Origin: Zychaea mexicana
Lineage: Eukaryota > Mucoromycota > Mucoromycetes > Mucorales > Lichtheimiaceae
Direction: 5' to 3'
Assembly: GCF_025766255.1 (NCBI RefSeq)
Contig: NW_026516704.1
Coordinates: 186,001-250,000 of the forward strand
Length of the DNA stretch: 64,000 nucleotides
Shown: positions 1-11,264 of the stretch, piece by piece
Layout of the letters: each line of letters starts with the position of its first letter
Position numbering within the stretch: position 1 is the first letter of the stretch
The notes under the pieces: generated by a model
Databases searched by the model: none
Told to the model about the DNA's origin: nothing
Seen by the model: only the letters and a program-made list of their open reading frames with translations
Program-made: the position numbers and the translations under genes

Positions 1-1340
1 TTCATACGAAATTTTCATTTTTGTAATTGAATACCCCTAGTGTATAAGAAAACATGTAGCTGTAGCGGAGAGAATAATAAAACATCTTGGTATGAGCTGT
101 CTTTTTTTCTTTTATACTTCAGCATCTTTTATACAAAGAAAAATAAAACATTGTAACAAAGTAATAGTGGTATTTGTAAATATTAACATTTGGCGACGAT
201 ATATGAAGAGGTGGCAGCTATTTATTAGTAATTATCAGAAAAATACACTGTACTGATAGGCCATTGCAGATCATATCATGTAAAGGTTGCATTGAATGCT
301 AACCTTACAATATATATATATATCGAGGCATAATACAAACATTGCTGGGTCCTTTTAATAACTGCCAGCTAGCAAAACAAGTCTCTACAATAATTTGTAC
401 AACAGAGCGATTAATAGGAAGAACATCATCTGCACATATTTGCACTGGTGCAATTTATAGGAAGAACATCATCTGCACATATTTGAACTATCTTGTAGCT
501 ATACATTTAAATCTCATAATTGAGCACTTTTTCTTAAATATTAATTTAAATCCTTCACAATGGAACTACTGCAGTACAAAAACATATATATTTTGCTTGA
601 TTTGCAGTATCTCATTACTACGAAGTTGTGATGTCTCAGTAAAGAATGTATAGTAGATGTACTTTATTAGTAGTATATTAAAGAATAGTAGAAAAGAAAT
701 GATAGTGTATTGCACTGCTGCTTCCTCACATCATTCTAGCTGACATCTTCTATTTCTATATACTTTGAATTGTTATAGGTGTATACCACTTTATAATTTG
801 CCGATTAACACCTACTTTTATGATGGAATCGCCTTTTAGTGTGAATGTACACAGCGTAGATAAGCTCTTGTGTGATGTCCAATCTACTACAGCTATTTAT
901 TTATCAGTAAGTAGTATCTGTCATATGAATATAAATTATATGATAAAAAGAGCTTCTTTCTTTTTCGGTCAATGTCACGGCCAAACAGGTCCATCTTTCC
1001 TATTAGCTTTACTACTTTCTACTTTGAAGGCAAAGATATTACACAGCAATACCATATCCATTTCAGTACTTATTTGTGCATATGGTAAAGTATCTTCATA
1101 TTAATCATCGCAATCGGTTTTTGGAGATGCTAAAAACAAAATTCAATGTATTCGACAAGATATTTACTTGACTGTATCATGACTCATATAATATTCGCTC
1201 ACATTAATTTTATATCAGTAGATGCCGTTAGAATAAATATCACAGACCCTTTAGATGCAATCGTATTATAGAAACTTCTATACTTGCCATTTTTGCATAA
1301 ACAAGATCGAGTATTGTTTTTTTATTATTTTTATCTGCAA
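1..1340. other. gene-poor AT-rich stretch
   Basis: No open frame in this stretch shows a recognisable domain. The longest plus-strand frames (342-653 and 820-1104) have irregular composition and no motif I recognise, so I do not call them genes. A 27-bp near-repeat containing AGGAAGAACATCATCTGCAC occurs twice at about 417-480. Nothing else is supported. Confidence 0.5.
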
Positions 1341-2892
1341 CTAATAGCTGTTGTAGTCAGCATTGCTGCTGTCGCTCTCGCTCTTCAGCTCTGAGTTGTT
1401 CGTGCCACTTTTTTCCTCGTCTTCCTTTTCATCATCATCTGTTAGTGCTTCAGAGCACAACGACACAGCATCTTCACTGTGGGAAATGGGTCGGTTACCA
1501 GGTGTTAAAAAAGAGGTGAAGTTTTTCACCGCCCAAAATGGGTAGTTTTGAAATTTATGCTGCTATTACACCCTTTGAATCCACCTCTACTAACCATTTT
1601 ACAACCACTCTTCAACCACTTTCAAACTTCTTTTTCCCCGATATTTCCTTCAATTTACCTAACCTTTCTCTCCTTTTAACCATATTTTTCAGTTTTACCA
1701 GATGAGATTTAACTGTAATCTACTTTGACTAACTTCTTTTACCCTCCTTTTTGGATACCATAATTATGCATAGTCCTTCCTGCAAGGCTACTACTCAATC
1801 TTTACTATCTTTTAATCCCTTCGTGAAAATATCCAATGCAATAATGTATGATGGTAACGGCGAGTGATATAGCAACTCGCGACATAGTGATGGAAGTAGA
1901 AACGGCAGGTGATAACTTGTAATGACTACTAGATAGAGCAAATTTCATTAGCATATGAGTTATACTCAACCTGACACTTCCATTCCTCTGATATACTTGC
2001 CTTATTGACGTGATCGTTTCTTGGATTTATTTTTCTTGCTGCGCTTCTATAAGCATAAAGTGCATGTGAGCATACAACTTACTGAGAGCACGGTTCAAAT
2101 TTGTAAATAGCATACCTTGCGCTTTCCTTCATTACTCTTTTCTTGATTGTCCTTGTCAGATTGGCTATTGTAATTGTAATAGCGGATGAGTATATGAGAC
2201 TCATATAAGAGGTAGCCAATACAGTAAAGCACACCACATTTACTTATTTGCTGGTGTATTGGGATCGTCCTGAGCAGCCTCCTATAATGCACTATTGTAA
2301 TATTTTGCTTTGTTACGCCAGCATTGAGAAACCAGATGATGTATGAACCAATCTTCAGTGCAGCACCGCACAGGCAAACCCAACTTGACTGCCTCCTCGC
2401 TCACAGCTTCGCAAATAAGCTTCTTGTTTTTTTACGACAACTTTCTCTAAGATGACAGCTTTTCGCTACCTTGATCGAACATTTCTTTTGCCACGTCTGT
2501 GCATGACCATCGCATATACTTCCCAACATCATTGAGTTTCTGCTTGGCTGCTGCTTCATCCTCAAGTTGGCAGTGTTCTAGGATAGATTGTTTCAGGTAC
2601 TTTTTCTAGATCTTGATTTTCTAGCCACCTGAATAATGAGGTGGTGGAATAATATCTTTTGTCGTATTGCTTGACTGCTGCGTGCTCGTGACACTGCCTG
2701 TAGTAATAAGAGACTGAATACTTTGTTACACTGCACTTAGCCTCAACTCCAATAGGTTGAGTGACAACTGGCTGCTGGCGAGCTTGTCCACAATCTGATT
2801 CAGTCTTTCTTGAAAGGTGGCAGCGAAACAATCCAGTTTCCCTAAGATCGAATTAGTTGATGCTGCTACTGTCTGTGCTGCAGTTGGCATTT
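1341..2892 (-). pseudogene. broken unknown gene with coiled-coil-like start
   Basis: Function not recognised. Read on the minus strand from an ATG near 2890, the frame opens with a Gln/Ser/Leu-rich, coiled-coil-like stretch (LDCFAATFQERLNQIVDKLA) that is soon interrupted by stops. Further down come short conserved-looking blocks, such as DWFIHHLVSQCWRNKAKYYN near 2300-2360. The 3' end (1341-1545) is an acidic Ser/Asp/Glu-rich tail closing with a stop. Several in-frame stops and frame changes make it a pseudogene. It lies head to head with the tnp2-type gene that begins at 3050, so it could be a second gene of the same transposon. That is inference from position only. Confidence 0.3.
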
Positions 2893-3723
2893 TTTTGAAA
2901 AATTGATCGTTTGCAAGTTAATCTTTTTGTTGCATGGATAAAAAAGAGAAGGAAAAAAAGGACGCGCGTTTTTTCTGTCAAATTTAGAGGGCGCGTCGCA
3001 TGCAGAAAACGTGTGAGTCGGGTTCTTTTTTCTGCTGTTCGTTGATCCTTTGACACATGTATGCATTATGCCCCTGTGCACAGACTGCAACCAGATAATC
3101 AGTAAAACTCGTTGGCGTACCCATCGACGCAATTGTTTTCTAAAGAAATTGAAACGTTGTAGATTATTGATGGAGCAACAACTACAGCAACAACGTCGAC
3201 AAACAGCGAATATTATACAGAACTGGTTTGACAGCTTAAGTTGTGATGACAATGGTATGCTTCCTCTTATACTCTGCTCTTTTTTTACCCTCAATTGTTG
3301 AACACATTAGGTCTTAACATTGAAAGTTATCTCACTGAAGGAGATGGTACCCAAGGAAATTTGAAGGTGACGAAAGCTATGATTATGGTCAAGAAGACGA
3401 TGCTTCTACGGCGAGCAATAATAGTACTTTCACTTCCCCAGAATCAAACGATACAACCACCACAACCAGCAGGAATAATAGCAGCAGCAGCAGTAGCAGT
3501 GACGGCGATAACAGCGACGGCGACGACGACAACAGCAGCGCATCGAACTTTGGGCCGATTAAAGTCGTCGTTCCAACACCTGAACAAGTAGATATTACAA
3601 CGTAAAATAGCATCGAATTCTATGCAGTTGTGAAAGAACTTGGAATTGGAAGGAATGCCATCGACTCTCTCATTGAATGGATAAATAACTATACACTGGA
3701 TCAATGCTTTGGTAAGTAATTCA

Positions 3724-5104
3724 ATGTATATTAGGGATCTGCACAGTTCGGTTCGGTTCGGTTCTTGAAGGGAACCGAAACAAACCGTCTAAAGTAAGAA
3801 CCAAACTGACTAGAACCGACGAGAACTGTAGAACCGAAGAATCGAACCGAAGAACCAAACCTATCATATATATAAAAAAGGCAAGATTCGGTATCTTTAA
3901 TGAAAGCTGATGTGCGTGTTCAAATGTCGCAGTATACTTGAATACTGCAGTAAAAAAGAATAGTTTATTATTGTACATTGAACAGCGATCTCAAAATGAA
4001 TAAGAGAAACAGAATGTAAACGTTCTTATACGATGTGGGTCATTGCATGGTTAAAAGATTGAAGCACAGTTTTTACAAAAAAAAGTGGAGCTTATAGTAC
4101 TTACTTAGAGCGACTTAGTATTACTAGTACAATATGTTATCGTAACATTGGAGGAATTGAACCACAACCGGCAGTACATACAGCTGCTGTGTCTCTACGT
4201 GTGTATAGTGTATAATGTCTCATAGAGGCTCAATCCATAACAATTAATTTTATTGTAAACAGTAAATTAATTTTTATTATTCCTTTCACAGTCAAGCTAA
4301 GCTGCGTCCAGGTGTTCCTTGCTTAGAGGAGGGATTTGCTCACTACCGTTGCGCCACTTAGAGTGATTTAGACTTAATGATTGAGAATAATCATCTTGGC
4401 TAAGAATTATTTAGGGTTTGAGAAATTATTTTTTTAACAAAAAATTAATTTCATAATTTATTATAATTATTTAAAAATTATATTACTTATAATTTTTTAG
4501 CTAATAATCATTTTGCTAAAATCATAATGCTAAGACTTACCCCCCATAGAAGGCAAAGGGTGAATGGGTAAGATAATTCTGTTATGAGCCCCAGAATGTG
4601 CAATCTCAAACGGAATGCACAAACTTGATAAAACTGATCGAGAAGCCATGATAAATCTAGTAAAGTAGTATGTCATGGAGAAAAATGCATTGTGGGTAGC
4701 AAAGTAGAGGAATAAGTAATGATGTGCGTCATGGGCGGAGAAAGCAAGCTACTATCAGAAGAAGTGTTTTTTTATTTTTTTCTCTTCTCTTCTTAACTAT
4801 TTTTCACTCCCTTCTGCTTTTGCAGGTTTTGTTAAGTTTTTAAATAAAGTATAGCTTGCAAATATACTACTTTGTGGTCTTTTCGGAGTAACATTGTTCT
4901 TAACTTCCATTATAGCCTACTTTATACTAATTACCAAAATCGCTGATTGCAATCTTCTGCCTCTCAGTTCTTCGGTTATAAGTATACAGAACTGGTTCGG
5001 TTCCAGTTCAGTTCTTGATAGGAACCGAACCATATTTTCTCGGTTTCGGTTCGGTTCGGTTCGGTTCTGGTTCTACAGTTCTGATATGGATCCCTAATGT
5101 ATAT
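3724..5104 (+). mobile_element. complete non-autonomous hAT element with 8-bp TSD
   Basis: The element spans 3732-5096 and is flanked by identical 8-bp direct repeats ATGTATAT (3724-3731 and 5097-5104), the hAT hallmark. Its ends are inverted: TAGGGATCTGCAC on the left and TAGGGATCCATATC read inward from the right. Just inside each end lies an array of GGTTC/GGTTCGGTTC repeats (3745-3870 and 4985-5075), typical hAT subterminal motifs. No transposase is encoded. Its left half is shared, in order, with 10080-10846 (reversed) and 63277-64000. A 321-bp MITE sits inside it at 4225-4545. The whole element lies within an intron of the tnp2-type relic. Confidence 0.88.
4222..4548 (+). mobile_element. 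321-bp MITE, 3-bp TSD (copy A)
   Basis: The element occupies 4225-4545 (starts GAGGCTCAATCC, ends ACCCCC) and is flanked by ATA direct repeats (4222-4224 and 4546-4548). Two related hAT copies in this window (near 10300 reversed and near 63765) keep the unoccupied site TCTCATAAAAGGCAAAG, which fixes the boundaries and the 3-bp duplication. It carries a core of about 75 bp at 4292-4365 that recurs at 24569-24645 (reversed) and 57998-58070. The flanks of the core are AT-rich with short palindromes. No open frame. Confidence 0.85.
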
Positions 5105-6939
5105 GGTGCCATCTGAGAGTACAAAGGGGAAGTGAGAGTAGGAAGGAAGTATAATTAGTTATCTAGTTTTCGAGTCTTCTCTTATGAACAGTAAAAAAGC
5201 CTCTACTGTCACAAAGTTGCTCGAAAAATTTGTTACGGGAGAGAAGTTTAGTTAAAGCTGACAAGTATCATGTTTGTATCAATGGATGTTATCTTTTCAC
5301 CGATGACGAGACAACTGTTTGTCCAAGTTACCAGGCATCTCGGTTTACAGAGGGCAGCTTGATCCCAGCGGCAACAATGCAACAGCTTCGTCTTTCAGAA
5401 CAACTTGGATCATACTTTCAGTCCGCTTCTCTCAGAGAATTGCTACAGTACCGCTGGTCAAGAGCTGATGGCAGAGAAGTCCTGAAATATATTTTCGATG
5501 GGTCAATTTACAAAACACTGCGAGCTCAACTCTTCATGCATTGTGATGACATTGCAATAGCACTGTTTACAGATGGTTTCAATGTGTTCAAAAGACGCTC
5601 ATATACAATTACTTTACTCATGGTGATGCTCCCTCCAGAAGAACGGTATGTGAAATACTAATTTGCACCTACTGAGTTCTTTTTATAGTTGAAAACGGTA
5701 ACATATATTGTTTCTAAATGTAGGTTTAAAAAAGATAACCCACTACTCCTTGCAGCAATTCCGAGTCCTACAAAGCCAAAACATATATACAGCTTTCTTC
5801 AGCCGTTATTGCAAGAGTTATCCATACTTGAAGATCATGGGATAGTGGTTCTTACAGATCATGGAGGGTTTAGGGCTCGAGTGCATCTGATGTTTAGTGG
5901 TAGAGATATTCCAGCACTTGGAGACTTGATTGGCAGCCATCATGCGAGCTACTATGGGTGTAGGATGTGTAAGGTGAAGGGTGTCCTAGGTGCTAATGGC
6001 GGTATTTTTTTCCTAAGTAATAAGGCATTAGCTCGACCAAGGAAACGATCGTTGTTCAAGAGAGGAAGCCTGGTAAGAAACCTAAACAACATATTTCGAG
6101 AACAGTATGTCATTGGCTGCTAACTCTAATACAGAGACATGGACTGAAGAAGGCTACGCCATACGCAAAGCTCAAATCGTTCTATGCTCCTCATTTTTTC
6201 AGTATTGATAAACTTCACCTATTTGGACACAATCTTGGACATCAAGTCTGGAAAATGCTGTATGGAAAGTTGGGTAAAGGCTCACCCCTGACATTGAAGC
6301 GGAAGTACTACACAGCAGTCAGCGAAGCATTAGCAAAGGCAAGAAAGCATGTGCCAGAAACGTTTGAAGGCACGTTTATATGTAAGTGTGAATTCTACAT
6401 TATTTTGCTTTTTTTATCAATGGATAGTGTCAACTACTCAGCGGTATCTTGCGGCAATAGACTTACAGTCTCAATCTGGATATGCGAGATCAGTTGATTG
6501 GATTACCTTTATGCGATATATTGTCCCTACTTTAGTCATTGAACAAATTGACCAGCAGCAACAGCATGCAAGAGCAGATAAGAAGGCCGATTCTTAAGTG
6601 GTAATGCAAGCTAAGGAGGCTCTTGTGTCCCTTGCAAAGGTGTATGGGCTTTGTTTGCAATACGAGATAACAATCCAAGAAATAGATGAAATTGAAATGT
6701 ACGAGTATCAATATATATCTATTTATTGCATTTTCTGTTTTCACTCACACTTTGTTCTTTCTCACAGATGCATCAACAATTGGTGTGGATTCCTAGAAGC
6801 ATACATGCCTACTGAAGCATTTACGATCAACCACCATTATCTCACTCATTTACCTGATGCTATTCGCCAGCTTGGCCCTCCTCACTTTTTGAGAAAGAGG
6901 TGCGGAAAGGAGATACAGGAACGAAGAGACGGAAACGTT

Positions 6940-9244
6940 TTAATCGTGAAAGTCGAAGGAGCACCATGAATCCAAAAGCATTCGCATTTCGATGGTGTGC
7001 GGTTGGAGGCGGTTTCGTGTGTATAGCAGGAGAAGTCGAGTTTGGGAAAAGCAACGTTCTGATGGTGTGGAAGTGACTGGGACCGCCAAATATTTTGCAG
7101 CCATTGCAGCCATGTTTGGCCACTGGGGCTGGGATTTCCAGTATGAAAGGACCAGTGGTTCTTGTCCTTTCTGGTTTGGTACCGGTCTTCTTAATCGCTC
7201 GTCCAAGTAATCCTCTGATTCGTCACCAGCCATGGACGTCATATATAGGCTGTACAAGCTTTGCATCTCGTCATTCACTTCGGGCCTCATAGCAGCGCCT
7301 TTCGGGAATGCTGCCCAGGCCTCGTGCACCATCTGCTGGCTTGAAACTTGGTATTCGTCTTCCCACCCTGCTTGGCGCCACTAAGAAAACTTCATCTGCA
7401 GATCCAATGCCGTCGCAACTGCGTATACATCCGTATCGTCTACCTTGCAATAGTACCTTTGCAACTTGTCGAGGCCACGTCTGGCCACACGTTTTAATTC
7501 TGGTGGATAACCATCGCTGACAACGTCCTCTAAAGTATCCATCAACTTGTTATAATGGACAATCGCGGTGTTGATAGTAGGGTGGCTCGTACTAGTGGAC
7601 AAGGCGTTGGTCGACTTATAGAAGGGCGTCAAGATTTCCTTCAGCTGGTCGATACGCTTCCATTCTTCCGTTGTGAGCTTGAACGGCAATAACTCATCGT
7701 TGGTGCTATTCGAGCAAAGTACGTTATATAGTACACGTAGTAAGGCTGCACGGTCAAGCATGTCATATGTCGAATTCCAGCGGGTGGCCACGTCGAGATG
7801 GAGGGTGAGCTGAGTGGAGCAATCCGAGTTTTGTTGGCGCATGAACTACTCTATGCGCTGAGGCAAAAAACTATGTGTAATCAAACGTATAATAAGTAAA
7901 TGGTGCCAATGATACCATCGAATAGGGAAATAATTGCTTGTTGATAGTAATCACTCATGAAATATTTTTGATTCCTTTTCGTAGCTTGACTAGCACATTC
8001 ATTGCTTCGATCTCTTACTCCTCCAAAGCGCGTTCTGCGTTTACCTCGAAGGTTGCATTGACATCGACTTCGTCACTTTCGTCCTCGGCATCACTATCAC
8101 CAGTATTGTTGCCCAACATTGGACCTAGGCCCCAACGTAGGATGTCTTGGACCGCCAAGTTCAGCACATGGCCAAGGCATGGGATATGGTGCTGGCCTGC
8201 ACGGAATGACCTAATACAGATGGTATTGTATACGCTCATGAACCGATATTGCCAAATATTTCAAATTCGCATTTATACTCTCGATACTTACCATCCATTG
8301 TCAACAGCGTGCTGCTCAACGATCCGAGCCATCTTCTTCATATTTGAAGCATTATCCGTCGTGATAGTAAATAGTTTGGGCCCTAGGCCGAACTCATTCA
8401 AGACACAGATAAAAGCATTGGCAAGATTTTCTGCTGAATGGGGCCCCTCCAGTGGTACAAATCCGAGGATGATTTCATGCATGGTCCAAGTCGATGGGGA
8501 AATCCAGTGGCCAGTAACAGAAAGGAAAGCATCGTTGTAGGGGCTGGTCCAACCATCAAGTGTGCATGAAATTGCAGGAATCTTATCCAACATGGCGCGC
8601 AACTTAGTTTTGTACAGACCGTACTCCTCTTTGGTCTAAAGGTAATAAATGCAGCATTAAAATTATAATTTTTTGTCTGTATTGTGCATGGAAAAAATGT
8701 ATCTAATATTTACCTTATTCGCAATTGTATCAGTACTTGGGAGCTGCACCATTCTCGTGGCAGATGCAGATTGTGCAATCTCCAAAAGTTCCTGCAAATC
8801 GTTGTTCTCAGCCAAGGTAAATGGCAGTTTGCTTTTTATGATGAACCTGACGAAGGCCTTCAGAAATTACGCGGGTGGGAATACACGGGCATGCTTCGTC
8901 TGGACAAATGAATCAAGGGGACCACCAGAACGCTTGCTTCTGGTGTGGGGGCTGCACTCCCTAGTGATACTATGGACCTTGTTCAAGTGCTTGATTAATC
9001 CAGACGTATTGCTTTGCTCGGCAGCGAAAGTTTTGGTGCAATTTCCCACCAGGCAACAGATGCGTGGCTTACCGTCCTTGTCATCATAGCGCTTACCGAA
9101 GCTATACTTGAATACCCAACTGGATCCCTTGCCTTGCGATTGCTTAACAGATACGGAAATAGACTCGGAATCAGTGTTGGCACCGCCGGCATCAATGTCT
9201 TCATCAGTAAGTGATATAGTATTGACTGATATAGCGGAAGGCAC
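6940..9244 (-). pseudogene. hAT transposase gene, recently broken
   Basis: hAT-family transposase read right to left. It starts at 9244 and opens with a BED-type zinc finger (CCLVGNCTKTF, then HLNKVH). It continues through AFVRFIIKSKLPFTLAEN, ISCTLDGWTSPYNDAFLSVT, FTITTDNASNM and HIPCLGHVLNLAVQDIL (catalytic-core blocks), then LDVATRWNSTYDML and LDKLQRYY. The C-terminal hAT dimerisation domain (KYLAVPVTSTPSERCFS) lies near 7060-7130, with the stop at 6940. Introns at 8713-8636 and about 8292-8213 are GT-AG. The gene is nearly whole, but in-frame stops sit at 8867-8869 (TAA, PPA*FLKAF), just before 7842 (TAG) and at 7381-7383 (TAG); each is explainable by one C-to-T or G-to-A change. The 3' terminal repeat is missing: the sequence passes directly into the tnp2-type relic. 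The end at 10846 is the likely 5' terminus. Confidence 0.88.
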
Positions 9245-9599
9245 ACGAGAAAAGGTTGGGGTTTGGATAGGAGTTTCTTGTGCCTTAATGGAAAAATATT
9301 ATGGAGATCAATACACGTTAGAAATTTGCAATAGAGTTCACCACAACACGACATAACACGACACAACACAAACCAATCGCATAGTGATATTTACCCCATC
9401 ATGAAGAGCAGCACAGACATCGCGGGAAGAAGAACCAATTTGATAAACCATGATTGAAATGTAGGAAGGCAACAGAGTTTTGAGGTAGAGTAGTATGTTA
9501 AGTGTACGGTAGATACAAGGATCGATGCTTCAAAAATAAACGCCTTTATATATTTTTCAAATGATGCCGCTGATGTCATTTATTGGACTTCTGATGGAC

Positions 9600-10854
9600 G
9601 GATCCTTACAGATGATATCATCAACTTGCAGTTTACTCAACTCAATTCTTCCGACAAAGCAAAACGATGATGATATCATATAAGCTCATCCTGAAAAAGG
9701 TTTACATTATTGCTGGCTGTCAATGCTTCTATGAATGACGCATTTTGGGGTTCCTGGACGTGTAGTAATGAGGATCGGCAATAAAAAAGGAAAATGATAT
9801 CATCGTTTTCTTATATTTAAGCTCACATCTTCCGATGACCTCATTTGTAACCACTTATTCCGACATCAGATGCGCTAATAATAGAAGCAGTTCTGCTTCG
9901 GCTAGTGGAATATGTGATGACAACCATTATCATTCATTTTATCCATAAGGCAACTGTTTATCATGTGTGCGAACATGTAAATGAATGATCGGGATGTACT
10001 TCGTTTGTAAATTCCTTACTATTGATTCAATCACTTAATTTGACGTAATTGGAAAAGAAATGATCGGAAAAGAGAAAATACACTCATTTCCTTTGTTACT
10101 TCTACTGACGGCAGCTTGCTTTCTCCGCTAATGACACGAGTCATTACTTGTTCATCTACTTTACTACCCACAATGCATTTTTCTCTATGACGTACTACTT
10201 TACTAGATTTAGCATGGCTTCTCGATCAGTTGTATCAACTTTGTACATTCTGTCTGAGATTGTGCATCCTGGGGCCTGTTACAGAATTATCTTACCGTTC
10301 ACCCTTTGCCTTTTATGAGACACTATATACACGTAGAGTCTCAGTAGCTGTGTGTACTGCCGGTTGCAGTTTAATTCCTCCATATTACGATAACATATTG
10401 TATGATACTAGTAATACTACGTCGCTCTAACTACTATAAGCACCCACTTTTTTTTGTAAAAACTGTGCTTTAATCTTCTAACGATGCAATAACCCACATC
10501 GTGTAAAAAATGTTTATATTCTGTTTCTCTTATTCATTTTGAAATCGCTGTTCAATGTATAATAATAAACTATTCTTTTTTACTGCAGTATTCAAGTATA
10601 CCATGATATTTGAAGACACACATGAGCTTTCATTTAAAAGATACCGAATTTTGCCTTTTTTATATACATAATGGGTTCGGTTCTTCGGTTCGATTCTCGG
10701 TTCTACGGTTCTTGTCAGTTCTACGGTTCTTGTCGGTTCTAGTCAGTTCGGTTCTTGCTTTGGATGGTTCGGTTCGGTTCTTGCTTTGGATGGTTCGGTT
10801 CGGTTCCCTTCAAGAACCGAATCGAACCGAACCGTACGGAACCCTAAGTAGTGC
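9600..10854 (-). mobile_element. hAT 5' region, terminal repeat at 10846
   Basis: From 10846 leftwards, the sequence matches the left part of the hAT element at 3732 and the one at 63277 in the opposite orientation. The terminus reads TAGGGTTCCGTACGG inward from 10846 and is followed by a GGTTCGGTTC array (10675-10835). The 8 bases outside are AGTAGTGC (10847-10854), but no matching left copy was found. The match holds to about 10080; farther left the sequence diverges and leads towards the start of the hAT gene at 9244. I read this as the 5' flank of that hAT gene, an inference from orientation and spacing. The left limit is arbitrary. Confidence 0.6.
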
Positions 10855-11264
10855 TGCTGATAAGAGCTGTATTCTTGAGAAGTGGAGGGGTCAACTAGAG
10901 GCTTATAGTTGATAGTAGTGGGGTAATATCTCAGTAAGCTGATACCCTAATACTCCTTCATTACTATCTATAAGGCACAAGGTATACTCAATCCATATAT
11001 GCAGATATACCAAAATACAAATCAGGATGAAAAAGCAACTAATGTTAATTCTTAGGAGCAGTAATGTCTGTATATTATCAAGACACAAATAAATATTACA
11101 GTGCATGCTTCTATAAAGGCTGGATAGTGTAAGATAATGGTTCACTACTAGATAATACAAAGTTAAAAAGAGAGGGGTGATATATATATTCTATAATTCT
11201 ATGATTTGTTATGGTATGAAATAGGGCAGTGATGTTACTGTTATGATGACTTATTTGGCTGGGT

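Larger units (their letters stand above)
3050..6970 (+). pseudogene. decayed tnp2-type (CACTA-like) transposase gene
   Basis: Transposase of the tnp2 (Transposase_21) type, which in intact elements cuts and joins transposon ends. The N-terminus has a Cys/His cluster (CTDCNQIISKTRWRTHRRNC). A Ser/Asp-rich linker (3370-3590) follows, with a TAA at about 3603, then IDSLIEWINNYTLDQCF. After an intron (donor 3712, acceptor 5166) come CINGCYLFTDD, DIAIALFTDGFNVFKRR (5545-5600) and FSGRDIPALGDLIGSHH with CRMCKVKG (about 5892-5980), the usual order for this family. A last recognisable block, LTHLPDAIRQLGP, ends near 6885. Stops and frameshifts are frequent, and the C-terminus is cut off where it meets the hAT gene on the other strand. 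The first intron (about 3254-3310) and the hAT-bearing second intron are both GT-AG. It is clearly a relic. Confidence 0.75.

Noticed and set aside
3389..3704. Leu/Ser/Val- or Ala-rich minus-strand frames at 3.4-3.7 kb, looking like membrane proteins
   Set aside because: They are the reverse of a Ser/Asp-rich linker in the tnp2-type gene (low-complexity AGC/GAC repeats).
4292..4365. 75-bp core as a true tRNA gene
   Set aside because: The minus strand has a tRNA-like D-arm word, but there is no matching acceptor stem, anticodon arm or T arm with box B. The core is repeated inside MITEs.
9597..9606. GGATCCTTA near 9600 as the 5' terminus of the hAT gene at 6940-9244
   Set aside because: It resembles the hAT end at 26378, but no GGTTC array lies inside it, whereas 10846 has both a terminus and an array in the right orientation. 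The match is short enough to be chance.
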